Shown in pieces: positions 1 to 7,697 of a stretch of DNA of 64,000 nucleotides (its first letter is position 1; each line of letters opens with the position of its first letter). Source of the DNA: Edaphocola aurantiacus. GTDB taxonomy: Bacteria > Bacteroidota > Bacteroidia > Chitinophagales > Chitinophagaceae. The stretch lies in contig NZ_VOSI01000001.1 of assembly GCF_019797745.1 (NCBI RefSeq), positions 370,928 to 434,927 of the forward strand, read 5' to 3'. A program made the translations under genes and the position numbers. The notes beneath the pieces were generated by a model that was given only the letters and a program-made list of their open reading frames with translations, was not told the DNA's origin and made no database searches.

Positions 1-667
1 GCTCCAGCGGTATGGTTTCCTCCCAATCTCTTTCTATGATCTTATCTGTGGCATAACCCCAATATTCGAAGTGGGCACCAACACCAAGACCGCATACAAC
101 TTTCTTAACCTTGCCCTTAAGTGCTTTGATGGTTTCATAATCGAGGTGATCGTAGTGATCGTGACTAATGAGTAAGTAATCGATCTCCGGCAGATCAGCT
201 ACGGTATAGGCATCTGAGCCTTTAAAGGCTTTTGTAGAGCCTGGTACCGGCGAGGCATTTCCACTGAACACCGGATCTACCAGGAATTTTACGCCATCCA
301 TTTGCAGGAAATAGGAAGAGTGTCCGAACCATACCACTATATTACTGTCTGCAGGCAGGTGCTTCAGATCGGTATGTACAGAAGGGATATCCTGGTGTGG
401 TTTCTGATTTGGATTTTTAGAGAAAAGGAACTCCCACATTACCTTTGTCATAGAATAGCCTTCGGTAAGTGAAGGGGTATGGGTTTTGTTTTCAAAAACC
501 CCGTTTTTAAAATTCGGGGACTGCTTCATTCGCTCCAGTCTTGCGCCAGATGGTGCTTTACCGAATTTTGGTTGTTGCATATATAATAATACAGTCAATA
601 CCAGCAACAGCAGTATTACTCCTATAATTGCGATCATACGTTTTACTATTTTAAAAAATCTCTTCAT
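1..667 (-). CDS. MBL-fold metal-dependent hydrolase, 3' part outside window
   Basis: The first 222 codons of a leftward gene are present; the C-terminus lies beyond the left edge. The protein begins with a basic stretch and one hydrophobic segment (about residues 9-29), so it is probably membrane-anchored or exported. Residues 168-176 read SHDHYDHLD, the metal-binding HxHxDH motif of the metallo-beta-lactamase fold, and the preceding WFGHSSYF segment is typical of the UlaG / NAPE-PLD-like branch that hydrolyses phosphoester or lactone-type bonds. The actual substrate is unknown. The start is the ATG after a 28-bp gap behind the NAD(P)-binding protein gene on the same strand, so the two are probably co-transcribed under the TetR regulator next to them. 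Family is sure, function is not. Confidence 0.85.
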   Translation of the reverse strand, partial: MKRFFKIVKRMIAIIGVILLLLVLTVLLYMQQPKFGKAPSGARLERMKQSPNFKNGVFENKTHTPSLTEGYSMTKVMWEFLFSKNPNQKPHQDIPSVHTDLKHLPADSNIVVWFGHSSYFLQMDGVKFLVDPVFSGNASPVPGSTKAFKGSDAYTVADLPEIDYLLISHDHYDHLDYETIKALKGKVKKVVCGLGVGAHFEYWGYATDKIIERDWEETIPLE

Positions 668-695
668 TACTATTTCAGGGCTTTGGCCGTTATAC

Positions 696-1343
696 TTACC
701 GGGCCAGTGTTTTAATGTCTTCTATTTCCAGTATCTGTTTGGTATAGCCTTTGGTTACCGCATGGATCATGGCCTGCCCTACCTGGTGCAGGCTCAGCGA
801 TTTTTTAGGCAGTAATAAAGGAAACAATGCTATTACGGGTTTAAAGAACCAGCGTACATTACGCTGTCCCTTTACGGGTTTCATAAATCCCGGACGGAAG
901 TTGTATTGTCCTGCAAAACCCAGTTGCATCAGGGCCTCTTCGGTACGTCCCTTTACTTTCTGCCACATCTGTTTCCCATTACTATCGGTATGTGCACCGG
1001 TAATATAGTTGAAGACCATATGCGGAGCGACCTGCTGCAGCGCTGTAGCAAAACTTACCGTTGTATCATAGGTAATGCTGGTATAGTCTGCTTCATTCAT
1101 ACCTACAGAACTGATGCCGGCACAGAAGAAACAGGCATCATAACCTGCAAGGGCAGCGGCATGTTCTCCCAAATGTTTAAAGTCTTTTACCAGCAGTTCT
1201 TTCAGCTTAGGATGCTGCATATCATAATGTCTGCGATTGACCATAAGCACTTCCGATACGGCTTCGCTCTGCAGGCAATGCAACAGTACACCCTCTCCTA
1301 CCATTCCGGTAGCACCTGTTATAATAACTTTTATCTTTTTCAT
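696..1343 (-). CDS. NAD(P)-binding atypical short-chain dehydrogenase (epimerase-like)
   Basis: A 215-residue cytoplasmic Rossmann-fold protein. The N-terminus reads KVIITGATGMVGEGVL, the GxxGxxG dinucleotide-binding loop of extended or atypical SDRs. The rest resembles small NAD(P)-binding proteins of the HTATIP2/TIP30 type: a conserved acidic and aromatic middle (YDACFFCAG) and NYITGAHTDS instead of a clear YxxxK. A redox or epimerase activity is therefore possible but not shown. It lies between a divergently controlled-looking operator (1360-1379) and the MBL-fold gene on the same strand, which suggests a two-gene operon controlled by the adjacent TetR-family protein. Confidence 0.8.
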   Translation of the reverse strand: MKKIKVIITGATGMVGEGVLLHCLQSEAVSEVLMVNRRHYDMQHPKLKELLVKDFKHLGEHAAALAGYDACFFCAGISSVGMNEADYTSITYDTTVSFATALQQVAPHMVFNYITGAHTDSNGKQMWQKVKGRTEEALMQLGFAGQYNFRPGFMKPVKGQRNVRWFFKPVIALFPLLLPKKSLSLHQVGQAMIHAVTKGYTKQILEIEDIKTLAR

Positions 1344-1359
1344 ATTGTCTGATTCAAAT

Positions 1360-1379
1360 GGACTGAATATTCATTCCAA
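1360..1379 (+). promoter_or_regulatory. Second candidate TetR operator, upstream of the NAD(P)-binding protein gene
   Basis: GGACTGAATATTCATTCCAA contains 15 bases identical to the palindrome in front of tetR, 17 bp upstream of the start codon of the next gene. A weak -7-like TCCATTTG lies between the site and the start codon. Repression of the downstream pair is inference. Confidence 0.45.
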
Positions 1380-1394
1380 AAAATGATTAAATAT

Positions 1395-1952
1395 TTATTC
1401 TTTAATGGCATCCCAAACCAGGCGTAATTGCTGCTCCAGGTGTTGTTTGTGCTTATCCTTGCCGGCGCTGATCATCCAGCGCACATAGGTAGTTACGGTA
1501 CCTGCCAGGAAATACAGGATAGCTTCCATATCTATATTTTTGATAATACCTTCTTTCTGTCCCTGTTCTATCAAGGCAAAAACGGGTATAAACCCGGCCT
1601 TACCCTGCTCTTTGGTACTATCCAGTATCAAAGGAGAATGCTGGAATTGATCCATGAAAGCAAAGCCCTCCGGATGTTTCAGGTAGAAGTTGATAAATGC
1701 GGTATAGTAAAACAGGAAGCGGGTTTTTAAGGGTGTTGCTTCATCAATGCTTTTGGATACGAGGTTTATTTCAGAACCTTTAATGTACAGGTATATGGCA
1801 TTGATCAGCTCTTCTTTGGTGGCGAAATAATTATAGATGGTACCCATACCGGTACCGGCTGCTTTTGCAATAGCTGACATGGGCGTAGCCTGTGCGCCAT
1901 GCTCAGCCAGCAGTTTCATGGCTGCTATTATAATTTGCTCTTTCTTATCCAC
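1395..1952 (-). CDS. TetR/AcrR family transcriptional regulator
   Basis: An N-terminal helix-turn-helix (ATPMSAIAKAAGTGMGTIYNYFATKEEL) marks a TetR-family repressor of about 185 residues; the C-terminal ligand domain is not diagnostic. I chose the GTG at 1952 (protein begins VDKKEQIIIAAMKLLAEHG), which is where TetR proteins usually begin. An in-frame GTG at 1997 would add 15 residues encoded by the palindrome at 1971-1988 and by a promoter-like -7 box, so it is less likely. The same 15-base word lies in front of the NAD(P)-binding protein gene, pointing to autoregulation plus control of the downstream pair. The ligand is unknown. Confidence 0.85.
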   Translation of the reverse strand: MDKKEQIIIAAMKLLAEHGAQATPMSAIAKAAGTGMGTIYNYFATKEELINAIYLYIKGSEINLVSKSIDEATPLKTRFLFYYTAFINFYLKHPEGFAFMDQFQHSPLILDSTKEQGKAGFIPVFALIEQGQKEGIIKNIDMEAILYFLAGTVTTYVRWMISAGKDKHKQHLEQQLRLVWDAIKE

Positions 1953-1970
1953 AGGGCAAAGGTATATAAA

Positions 1971-1988
1971 TTGGAATGAATATTCCAA
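1971..1988 (-). promoter_or_regulatory. Candidate TetR operator in its own promoter
   Basis: On the minus strand the sequence is TTGGAATATTCATTCCAA, with 7-base arms and a 4-base centre. Its first TTG sits 21 bases before a perfect TAnnTTTG (TACCTTTG, 1964-1957), so the dyad covers the -33 element of the tetR promoter. The 15 bases GAATATTCATTCCAA recur at 1365-1379 in the opposite orientation. Confidence 0.55.
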
Positions 1989-2029
1989 TTTGTTCACAAC
2001 ATTTTAAGAATACTTCCCTTGAGCCAACA

Positions 2030-2059
2030 AAAAGAGCAGATCATGAGATCTGCTCTTTT
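2030..2059 (-). terminator. Hairpin terminator after the response regulator
   Basis: Thirteen-base perfect arms (AAAAGAGCAGATC / GATCTGCTCTTTT) around ATGA, with T-runs on both strands. It lies 40 bp behind the leftward regulator gene. Confidence 0.85.
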
Positions 2060-2098
2060 ATTATCAGTTGCCCTATCCGGTACCGGAATAAGTACGTT

Positions 2099-2734
2099 CT
2101 ATTTAAAGTATTTATTAATTGCTTCGGTACGATTCTTGGCCTGTAACTTCTTGTATATATTATACACATGCCACTTGATTGTCGTTATCTTGATCGTCAT
2201 TTCGGTAGAAATCTCTTTATAACTATGCCCTTTGGCGAGAAGCTCCAGCAATTCAGCTTCTTTCAAAGTAATAGAATAGGAAACCTCCTCCTCCGGCTTA
2301 TCCTCTTCCTCTGTGGACTGAGGCATATAGTTCAGTATCTTGGTAGCGATACAGCTGCTTATAGGCATTTCTCCATCATAAACTTCCATGATGGCATCAA
2401 TGATCTGGTAAGGTTTGCTCTTCTTGACTATATAGGAATTCGCACCGGCTTTCAGTGCTTCAAATATACTGTCGTCTTCTTCATTGATGGTGCATACCAT
2501 AAATTTGGTATCCAGCCCCAAAGGCTTCAGCTGCCGGATGCATTCAATACCGGAAATATCAGGCAGGCCCAGGTCCATTATAACTACATCAGGTTGTTGC
2601 TCTTTGATTACCTTAACAGCTTCCTTTCCATTACGTATAATACCGAGATACTTAAATTTTTCATTGCTCAGCACAATGCTTTTAAAGTACTGCTGATGTT
2701 CTGGCTGATCCTCGACAATAAGAATTTTTATCAT
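2099..2734 (-). CDS. NarL/LuxR-type response regulator (module 1)
   Basis: A cytoplasmic two-domain regulator of 211 residues. The receiver has the complete phosphorylation set: E8-D9 acidic pocket, D54 phosphoacceptor in VIMDLGLPD, T82 and K104. The C-terminal part (about 150-211) is a LuxR/GerE helix-turn-helix (LLELLAKGHSYKEISTEMTIKITTIKWHVYNIYKKLQAKNRTEAI). The gene starts 9 bp behind the histidine kinase gene on the same strand, so the two form an operon and almost certainly a cognate pair. It is closely similar to the regulator at 13835-14473 and, less so, to that at 4829-5470. DNA targets are unknown; the repeated TAACTWWWGTACTGTTT word nearby is a candidate. Confidence 0.93.
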   Translation of the reverse strand: MIKILIVEDQPEHQQYFKSIVLSNEKFKYLGIIRNGKEAVKVIKEQQPDVVIMDLGLPDISGIECIRQLKPLGLDTKFMVCTINEEDDSIFEALKAGANSYIVKKSKPYQIIDAIMEVYDGEMPISSCIATKILNYMPQSTEEEDKPEEEVSYSITLKEAELLELLAKGHSYKEISTEMTIKITTIKWHVYNIYKKLQAKNRTEAINKYFK

Positions 2735-2743
2735 ATGTGTAGT

Positions 2744-4684
2744 CTAAGTTAACATTTCTATACGGACCTCCACCCTGGTCCCAATCCCGTTTCCTCCATC
2801 GGTCCAGTTCACCGTACCAAAGAGGTTTGAAATATTCCGGTGAATATTGGTCATTCCGTATCCCTGACTGCTTTCAGGTGATTTCTTCTTCCTCTGTAAT
2901 CCTATTCCATTATCACTAACAGCAAAATAATACATTTTATCGGCACAATTGATTTCCAGCGTAACTTTTGTAGCCATGGAATGCTTAACAATGTTATGGA
3001 TGATCTCTTTAAAAGAAAGATATAATGCCCTGCGCTGAAATGACTGGATCTCGGTGTTTTCATCGCTCACCTGCTCTTCCCAGCTGAATTCAATACCAGC
3101 CTGCTCCAGAAAGTTCTTTGCAAACCGGATCATATAATGATTCAGGCTACGCAGGTTATCGTTCTGCACATTCAGGTTCCAGATAATTTCATTGATCTGC
3201 TGGTGCAGGCTCTGTGAGCGTTCTTTGACTATGTTTAAATGTTCTTTCTGTTCCGGAAACTGCTCTGCGATTTCTACAGCCATTAATGTTGAGGTCAGCG
3301 TAGAACCAAGATCATCATGCATCTCCCTGGATATACGGTTACGCTCTTCCCAAAGCCGGTTGCGGTATTCTGAATCGCGGCGCATCTGTAACTGCATCCA
3401 GTACTGTTGCTCGATCAGTCTTTTCTTTCTCTTATAGTAAAGAATAGAAATGGTAAAGCCAAACATGAGGATGGTGATAATGGTGGAAAAAATAACATAA
3501 TTTTTCTGCCGCTTCATATCATATTCTTTCGATTTGATCTCCAGCTCGTTGGCCATGTATGTCATCTTCGCTTCATAATCAAGCAGCAGTTTATTATTCT
3601 CGGCCTGGTACATTTCATCTGTCAGCGCAGCATATCGCTCCTGATATACTACTGCATGCTCCAGTTGATGCTGTTTCCTGGCCAGTAAATAAGCGTATTT
3701 GTAATAGGTTCTCAGATCGCGCCTGAAATATTTGGCCGTATCTGTAGAGGTAAGTAACTGCTGCAGCAATACTGCAGCACTATCTGTCTGATCCTGTTTT
3801 ATGTAGTGGTTAATCAGCATGAGGTAGGACAATTCCGGCTGATTATTTGGTGAAGGATGGTCCTCCATCTCTTTTATGGATAATTGTGCATACCACCGAC
3901 CGCTATCGCTCTGTTGTTTATCGTAATAATAACTGGCCAGGTTGGTATACAGAATGGGCTTCAATCCATCCAGGTGCAGCGAATCCACTGCATGCTTTGC
4001 AGCAAACAGGTAGGTGGTCGCAATATTTTTAATGGAATCTGAGGCTTCTGCAAACCTGCAGTACCCATTCAGAAGAATAACAGCATCTCTCGCCGGATTT
4101 TTCAGTTGCAGTGCCTGCCGGATAAAATATTTATAGTATTCCGATGCTTTTTTCAGATTGCCCTGGTAGGCATACAGATCAGAGATGGTACCGTATATGT
4201 TGTATAACAGCGTAGAATCAGTTGTATGCTGCAATAGATCCAGCGCTGACAATGCATTATTAACGGCAGAATCGTACAGCTCGCTCCCCTGGAAATAAAG
4301 GGCTTTGGAGAAGGCGGTTTTTGCTTTAAGATTATCAGCATCCAGTTGCCCCTGTTTAAGCATCAGAAATTGGCTATCCAGGAACATTCTTGCCGAATCG
4401 GGATTTTTCTTAATATTCGAAAGCAGGAATACCTGAGAGCTATAGTAGTTCTGGTTTGCAATAGCAGGATCATACTTTTGCTCTATTCTGCGGACTTGCT
4501 GCAGGATGGACGGCACTTGATCAGGTTCATTATACCTGATCTCAAATATTTTACGGACCAAGGAATCCTTAACCAAGGAGTCATTATAAGAAAGATCAAG
4601 TACTCTTGTCTGTGGCGAACGGGAACGACAGCTCCCGAATACCATTGTTATACTTATCAATAAAAGTAAAAATCCGCTGCGCAT
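2744..4684 (-). CDS. TPR-containing sensor histidine kinase, lipoprotein-type N-terminus (module 1)
   Basis: 646 residues. A signal peptide ending in a lipobox-like FGSC is followed by a long helical region that looks like TPR repeats, one membrane segment (about 395-418, VIFSTIITILMFGFTISILYY), a coiled coil, then a HisKA_3 domain with the phosphoacceptor H456 in REMHDDLG and a GHKL ATPase (N564 in KEIIHNIVKH, DNGIGL at 591, GYGMTNI at 608). This is the NarX/LiaS-like kinase layout common in Bacteroidota. The signal sensed is unknown, presumably a periplasmic or membrane one. It ends 9 bp before its response regulator. Its paralogue at 11729-13684 has the same architecture. Confidence 0.93.
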   Translation of the reverse strand: MRSGFLLLLISITMVFGSCRSRSPQTRVLDLSYNDSLVKDSLVRKIFEIRYNEPDQVPSILQQVRRIEQKYDPAIANQNYYSSQVFLLSNIKKNPDSARMFLDSQFLMLKQGQLDADNLKAKTAFSKALYFQGSELYDSAVNNALSALDLLQHTTDSTLLYNIYGTISDLYAYQGNLKKASEYYKYFIRQALQLKNPARDAVILLNGYCRFAEASDSIKNIATTYLFAAKHAVDSLHLDGLKPILYTNLASYYYDKQQSDSGRWYAQLSIKEMEDHPSPNNQPELSYLMLINHYIKQDQTDSAAVLLQQLLTSTDTAKYFRRDLRTYYKYAYLLARKQHQLEHAVVYQERYAALTDEMYQAENNKLLLDYEAKMTYMANELEIKSKEYDMKRQKNYVIFSTIITILMFGFTISILYYKRKKRLIEQQYWMQLQMRRDSEYRNRLWEERNRISREMHDDLGSTLTSTLMAVEIAEQFPEQKEHLNIVKERSQSLHQQINEIIWNLNVQNDNLRSLNHYMIRFAKNFLEQAGIEFSWEEQVSDENTEIQSFQRRALYLSFKEIIHNIVKHSMATKVTLEINCADKMYYFAVSDNGIGLQRKKKSPESSQGYGMTNIHRNISNLFGTVNWTDGGNGIGTRVEVRIEMLT

Positions 4685-4828
4685 ATATCCCCTGAAGCAT
4701 TATCGGTCAACCACAAAGATACAGCTGAAATGTCAGTGAACCTCCATACAACAAAGCCATTCCGGCATGAAAGCGCCCACACATGTCATCAGCTGCCGTA
4801 CAACATGGACTGGCAGCCTGTTCAGGAA

Positions 4829-5470
4829 TTATTTATTCCGCTTGAAATAAACATTGATCGCCTCTGTTCTGTTAGCAACATTTAGCTTCTGGTATATATT
4901 ATGTATATGCCATTTGAGGGTATATACACTGATAAACAACTGTTTAGACATCTCGCGATAATTCAGCCCCTGATGCAACAATTCCATAATTTGCGCCTGC
5001 CGTTTAGAAAGCTGAAAATCAACAACTTCTACATTTTGATCTTCTGTTTGATCATGCAGATATTCCCATATATTTTTAACTATACTGCTGCTTATGGGTC
5101 TTTCTCCTGCGTACAGGTCCTTAATAGCATCAATAAATTGGTAAGCCTTACTATTTTCCAGTACGAAATAGGCATCCGCGCCGGCTTTTATGGCCTCCAG
5201 TGAATTTTCATTTGATTTATACCTGGAGCACACCATAAACTTAACCTCTTCAGATTGGACCTTTATCCGCTCAATACTTTCCAGTCCCACAGACTCGATT
5301 ACATCAATGTCAATAAGCACAACGTTCACCTGTTGCAATCCGATCATCTCAATGGTCTCTTGTTCATTGCTGGTGCAACCGATGTAATTAAACTCCGGGT
5401 CACTTTGTGCAATGGTTTCCAAGAGCAGCCTATTCTCCTCATTGACAGCTACAATTGCTACATTTATCAT
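4829..5470 (-). CDS. NarL/LuxR-type regulator with degenerate receiver domain
   Basis: 213 residues, collinear with the regulators at 2099-2734 and 13835-14473, including a good LuxR-type HTH (LSKRQAQIMELLHQGLNYREMSKQLFISVYTLKWHIHNIYQKL). The receiver has lost key residues: the acidic pair is A8-V9 instead of E8-D9, the conserved lysine at 104 is leucine, and LPD after the phosphoacceptor has become VIE. D54 and S82 remain. Mg2+-dependent phosphorylation is therefore unlikely, and the protein may act constitutively, respond to another ligand or bind a partner receiver. It lies upstream of the kinase gene on the same strand with a 144-bp gap, so it may head that unit. Confidence 0.9.
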   Translation of the reverse strand: MINVAIVAVNEENRLLLETIAQSDPEFNYIGCTSNEQETIEMIGLQQVNVVLIDIDVIESVGLESIERIKVQSEEVKFMVCSRYKSNENSLEAIKAGADAYFVLENSKAYQFIDAIKDLYAGERPISSSIVKNIWEYLHDQTEDQNVEVVDFQLSKRQAQIMELLHQGLNYREMSKQLFISVYTLKWHIHNIYQKLNVANRTEAINVYFKRNK

Positions 5471-5957
5471 ACAGTCTTCATTACTGATTTTACATTATTA
5501 CCGATCTGTCATACCTTACAGGAGCTCTACCCATAAGTGTACCATAACAATACAAGCACACAGAACACAACTGAAATTTATGCAATATAAACACAATTCA
5601 AACACTGTAGCTTAATGAACCATATGGAATATAAGAAAAAATATTCCCTACTGAGAGATAAATTAAAGTTCCCAAAAAACTACAAAAGCGATTCATCACT
5701 CTGAACCGCTTTATATCTGATATTAAAAATTGCTGTACATTAAAGAGCGTCCTTTGTGACATCAGAAGGCAGACAGGTCTGCAGATCCTTTGCTCAAAGC
5801 CAGGAAGCCATTTCAACAAAACAGCCGCCTGTATTCAAATTACACATCTCAATTGGATTATACAAACATACGGGTAAAGGCTATTTTTTAACTGATCATC
5901 CTGCAACTAACCTGCACATTATAAAGTATATAATTAGAAACGTGTTACACTATAATA

Positions 5958-5979
5958 ATAGCGGCCGGAAGGCCGCTAT
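5958..5979. other. GC-rich hairpin with GNRA-type loop
   Basis: ATAGCGGCC-GGAA-GGCCGCTAT, a 9-bp perfect stem in otherwise A+T-rich noncoding DNA. There is no T-run directly after it on either strand, so it is not a classical terminator. Confidence 0.5.
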
Positions 5980-6069
5980 CTTAACTGACTAATCCGGATT
6001 CATATCCCATTATGAACATCCGGCAACAAAAATAGAAGCATTATATAGTGTATGGATTAGGGCGACCCC

Positions 6070-6086
6070 TAACTTTTGTACTGTTT
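6070..6086 (+). promoter_or_regulatory. Conserved word TAACTTTTGTACTGTTT, copy 1
   Basis: Exact TAACTTTTGTACTGTTT. One of at least seven copies (consensus TAACTWWWGTACTGTTT) confined to 6.0-14.8 kb around the two kinase-regulator modules. Function is inferred only: operator or part of a promoter. Confidence 0.5.
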
Positions 6087-6323
6087 ATTGTCCAAAAACC
6101 ATACCCTACCCATACTTTTCTGCAAAAACAGAGAATACCCCATACTTTTGTACGGGTACCCCATACATGCAAGAAAGACATTACCCATAACAATCCGTGC
6201 AGAAATCACTTATACGCAGCACAGCGCTACACAAGCTTTTACACTGCAGCAAAAGGACATACCAGAGTACAGCACCCGCTGCAATACAAGCCAGCAATAG
6301 GTTTCATGTGCAGGCATAAAAAA

Positions 6324-6345
6324 AGCAGTTCTAAAAAGAACTGCT
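6324..6345 (-). terminator. Minus-strand terminator with no assigned gene
   Basis: AGCAGTTCT-AAAA-AGAACTGCT; read leftward the stem is followed by seven T. No protein gene ends here, so it may close a small noncoding transcript; a minus-strand -7-like box (TAGCTTTG, 6410-6403) lies about 60 bases upstream. Confidence 0.5.
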
Positions 6346-6444
6346 ATCTCCTCTAAATTATACCCTTTAAGTCGGGTAACGAACTAACTATTACTGATAT
6401 TACAAAGCTATTCAGCAGTCTGCATAAGTTTGCATGACGAGAAC

Positions 6445-6467
6445 TAACTTTTGTACTGTTTTTTCCC
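6445..6467 (+). promoter_or_regulatory. Conserved word, copy 2
   Basis: TAACTTTTGTACTGTTTTTT followed by CCC. The similarity to copy 3 extends a few bases beyond the core on both sides (ACTAACTT before it, TTTTNCC after it). Confidence 0.55.
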
Positions 6468-6597
6468 ATACCAATCTTCATTAGCTGAACGAAAAAGTAA
6501 GCACAACAGTGAATGTAAAATCCACGAAACATAGTCCCACACTGCATTACGCACGAATAAAGGGGAAATAAAGGGCTCAAACAGTCAATTCTGCAAC

Positions 6598-6619
6598 TAA
6601 CTTATGTACTGTTTTTGCC
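6598..6619 (+). promoter_or_regulatory. Conserved word, copy 3
   Basis: TAACTTATGTACTGTTTTTG, about 170 bp upstream of the S1-like protein gene and 33 bp before an exact TACTTTTG box. Confidence 0.55.
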
Positions 6620-6765
6620 TATCCAATTAAGGATGTACACCTTATTGATATACTTTTGTTCAAATACGTCAGAAATCTATACTACGCTCAAACTAGAGAC
6701 TTACCCATTACGATCTACACCGTGCATTTATTAAGTCAAACACATTGTTGATTTTTATAATTTTC

Positions 6766-7353
6766 ATGAAAATGCTTACCATTAATTCAACAGAAAAGAA
6801 AGCTAAAGTCCTGGACGGGGCATTACTAAAATTGTATTATAAACTCGAAGAAGCGAGAATCAGTGAGAAGCTTACCGCATTTAACATCGTCAGATACCTT
6901 CCGCTCAAAAGTGGCTTCCAGGTAAAGATTGGCGGCCTATATGGCTTTATATCCATTGAGGATATGCCCTGGGAGTATGACAAGAGATCATTCTGGAAAT
7001 CAGCAGCACCACACCTTACCCAGAAAAGATTCAGGGGAAAGATCGCCGAGTTATCATCTAAACCGCTGAGCATCCGCGTGTCTATTGACAAGGGCGAACC
7101 GACCAAACCCCGGCTGGCCAGAAAAATATCGTACAAAGGGGTCATACTGCATAAAACACCCCAATACCTGGTTATTGATCTTGGCATGTACACTGACTGG
7201 AAATCGGGATCTGTAATCGGTATTGCATACCGGCATTCATATGCCAATGAAAGGATGTTTGACCAGTTGAATATAGGTGATACCTGTATCTCCTCTTTCC
7301 ATGGGCTTACAAAAAAAGAGACCCCCATTCTGGAAATCAGGCGGGCAGTATAA
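6766..7353 (+). CDS. Hypothetical protein with S1-like (OB-fold) segments
   Basis: 195 residues if started at the ATG at 6766; an in-frame TTG at 6745 would add a short hydrophobic run and is less likely. Two segments resemble S1/OB-fold strands: GFQVKIGGLYGFISIEDMPW in the N-terminal half and YKGVILHKTPQYLVIDLG...WKSGSVIG in the C-terminal half, so nucleic-acid binding is possible. No signal peptide or membrane segment, so probably cytoplasmic. It stands alone behind the long noncoding stretch with repeated regulatory words. A -7-like TACTTTTG box lies 107 bp upstream. I do not recognise a named family beyond this resemblance. Confidence 0.7.
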   Translation: MKMLTINSTEKKAKVLDGALLKLYYKLEEARISEKLTAFNIVRYLPLKSGFQVKIGGLYGFISIEDMPWEYDKRSFWKSAAPHLTQKRFRGKIAELSSKPLSIRVSIDKGEPTKPRLARKISYKGVILHKTPQYLVIDLGMYTDWKSGSVIGIAYRHSYANERMFDQLNIGDTCISSFHGLTKKETPILEIRRAV

Positions 7354-7466
7354 TGCAGTACTTTTCCCATACTTTTTGAAGAAAATCTGTGTTTTTAGCA
7401 GATAAACCATACTTAAGATTGTGCCGACGATAACGTTAACTGTAATACATATTCTACTTTTGTATG

Positions 7467-7566
7467 GAGTTAACCATCGAAAAATTATTTCAAACTCGTT
7501 GAGTTCAACTCAATCTCTTCATTACAGCTCAAGAGGCGATCTTTTCTAAGATTGCCTTTATTTTTA
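7467..7566 (+). ncRNA. Candidate small RNA or leader transcript
   Basis: A perfect -7 box TACTTTTG at 7455-7462 would start transcription near 7467; a 10-bp stem with TTCT loop and T-rich tail ends it at about 7566. No open reading frame with convincing composition lies inside. No -33 element at proper spacing was found, so confidence is low. Confidence 0.25.
7534..7566 (+). terminator. Rho-independent terminator in the 7.4-7.7 kb gap
   Basis: AGGCGATCTT-TTCT-AAGATTGCCT with one G-T pair, then TTATTTTTA. It is 180 bp behind the S1-like gene and 130 bp before the next gene, so it may serve either the former or a separate short transcript. Confidence 0.6.
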
Positions 7567-7665
7567 CCCTGAGGCCTTATGATAGCCGTACCCGTTTAGC
7601 AGATAGGCACATGCGGTTTACACCAAAATGAAATATGCGTATATTAAAATCTGTAATTTTTTACT

Positions 7666-7673
7666 TATTTTTG
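7666..7673 (+). promoter_or_regulatory. -7 box before the Cys-rich protein gene
   Basis: TATTTTTG matches TAnnTTTG exactly, 25 bases upstream of the TTG start at 7698. A -33 element is not obvious. Confidence 0.4.
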
Positions 7674-7697
7674 ACAGAATAAGCAAAAACGGAACCA

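Larger units (their letters stand above)
5471..6765. other. Long noncoding stretch with repeated regulatory words and hairpins
   Basis: No convincing protein gene in either direction. It contains three copies of the word TAACTWWTGTACTGTTT (6070, 6445, 6598), tandem words of the type CCCATACTTTT (about 6111, 6140), exact -7-like boxes TACTTTTG at 6140-6147 and 6651-6658, a 9-bp perfect stem with a GGAA loop (5958-5979), and a hairpin with a T-run on the minus strand (6324-6345). The pieces 6070-6200 and 6598-6722 look like diverged copies of one promoter region. Confidence 0.5.
7354..7697. other. Intergenic stretch with -7 boxes, dyad and terminator
   Basis: 344 bp without a protein gene. It holds an exact TACTTTTG (7455-7462), a 15-base dyad TTGAGTTCAACTCAA (7499-7513), a terminator-like hairpin (7534-7566) and TATTTTTG (7666-7673) in front of the Cys-rich protein gene. 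The 7460-7566 part may be a small RNA or leader. Confidence 0.45.

Noticed and set aside
1945-1953. A perfect DnaA box (TTATCCACA)
   Set aside because: It is a single copy in the first codons of tetR; GTG GAT AAG explains it. No second box is nearby.
6353-6580. 75-codon minus-strand frame ending at the orphan terminator
   Set aside because: It needs a TTG start, has odd composition (many Cys, Ser, Met) and no family resemblance; position before a terminator is better explained by a short noncoding transcript.
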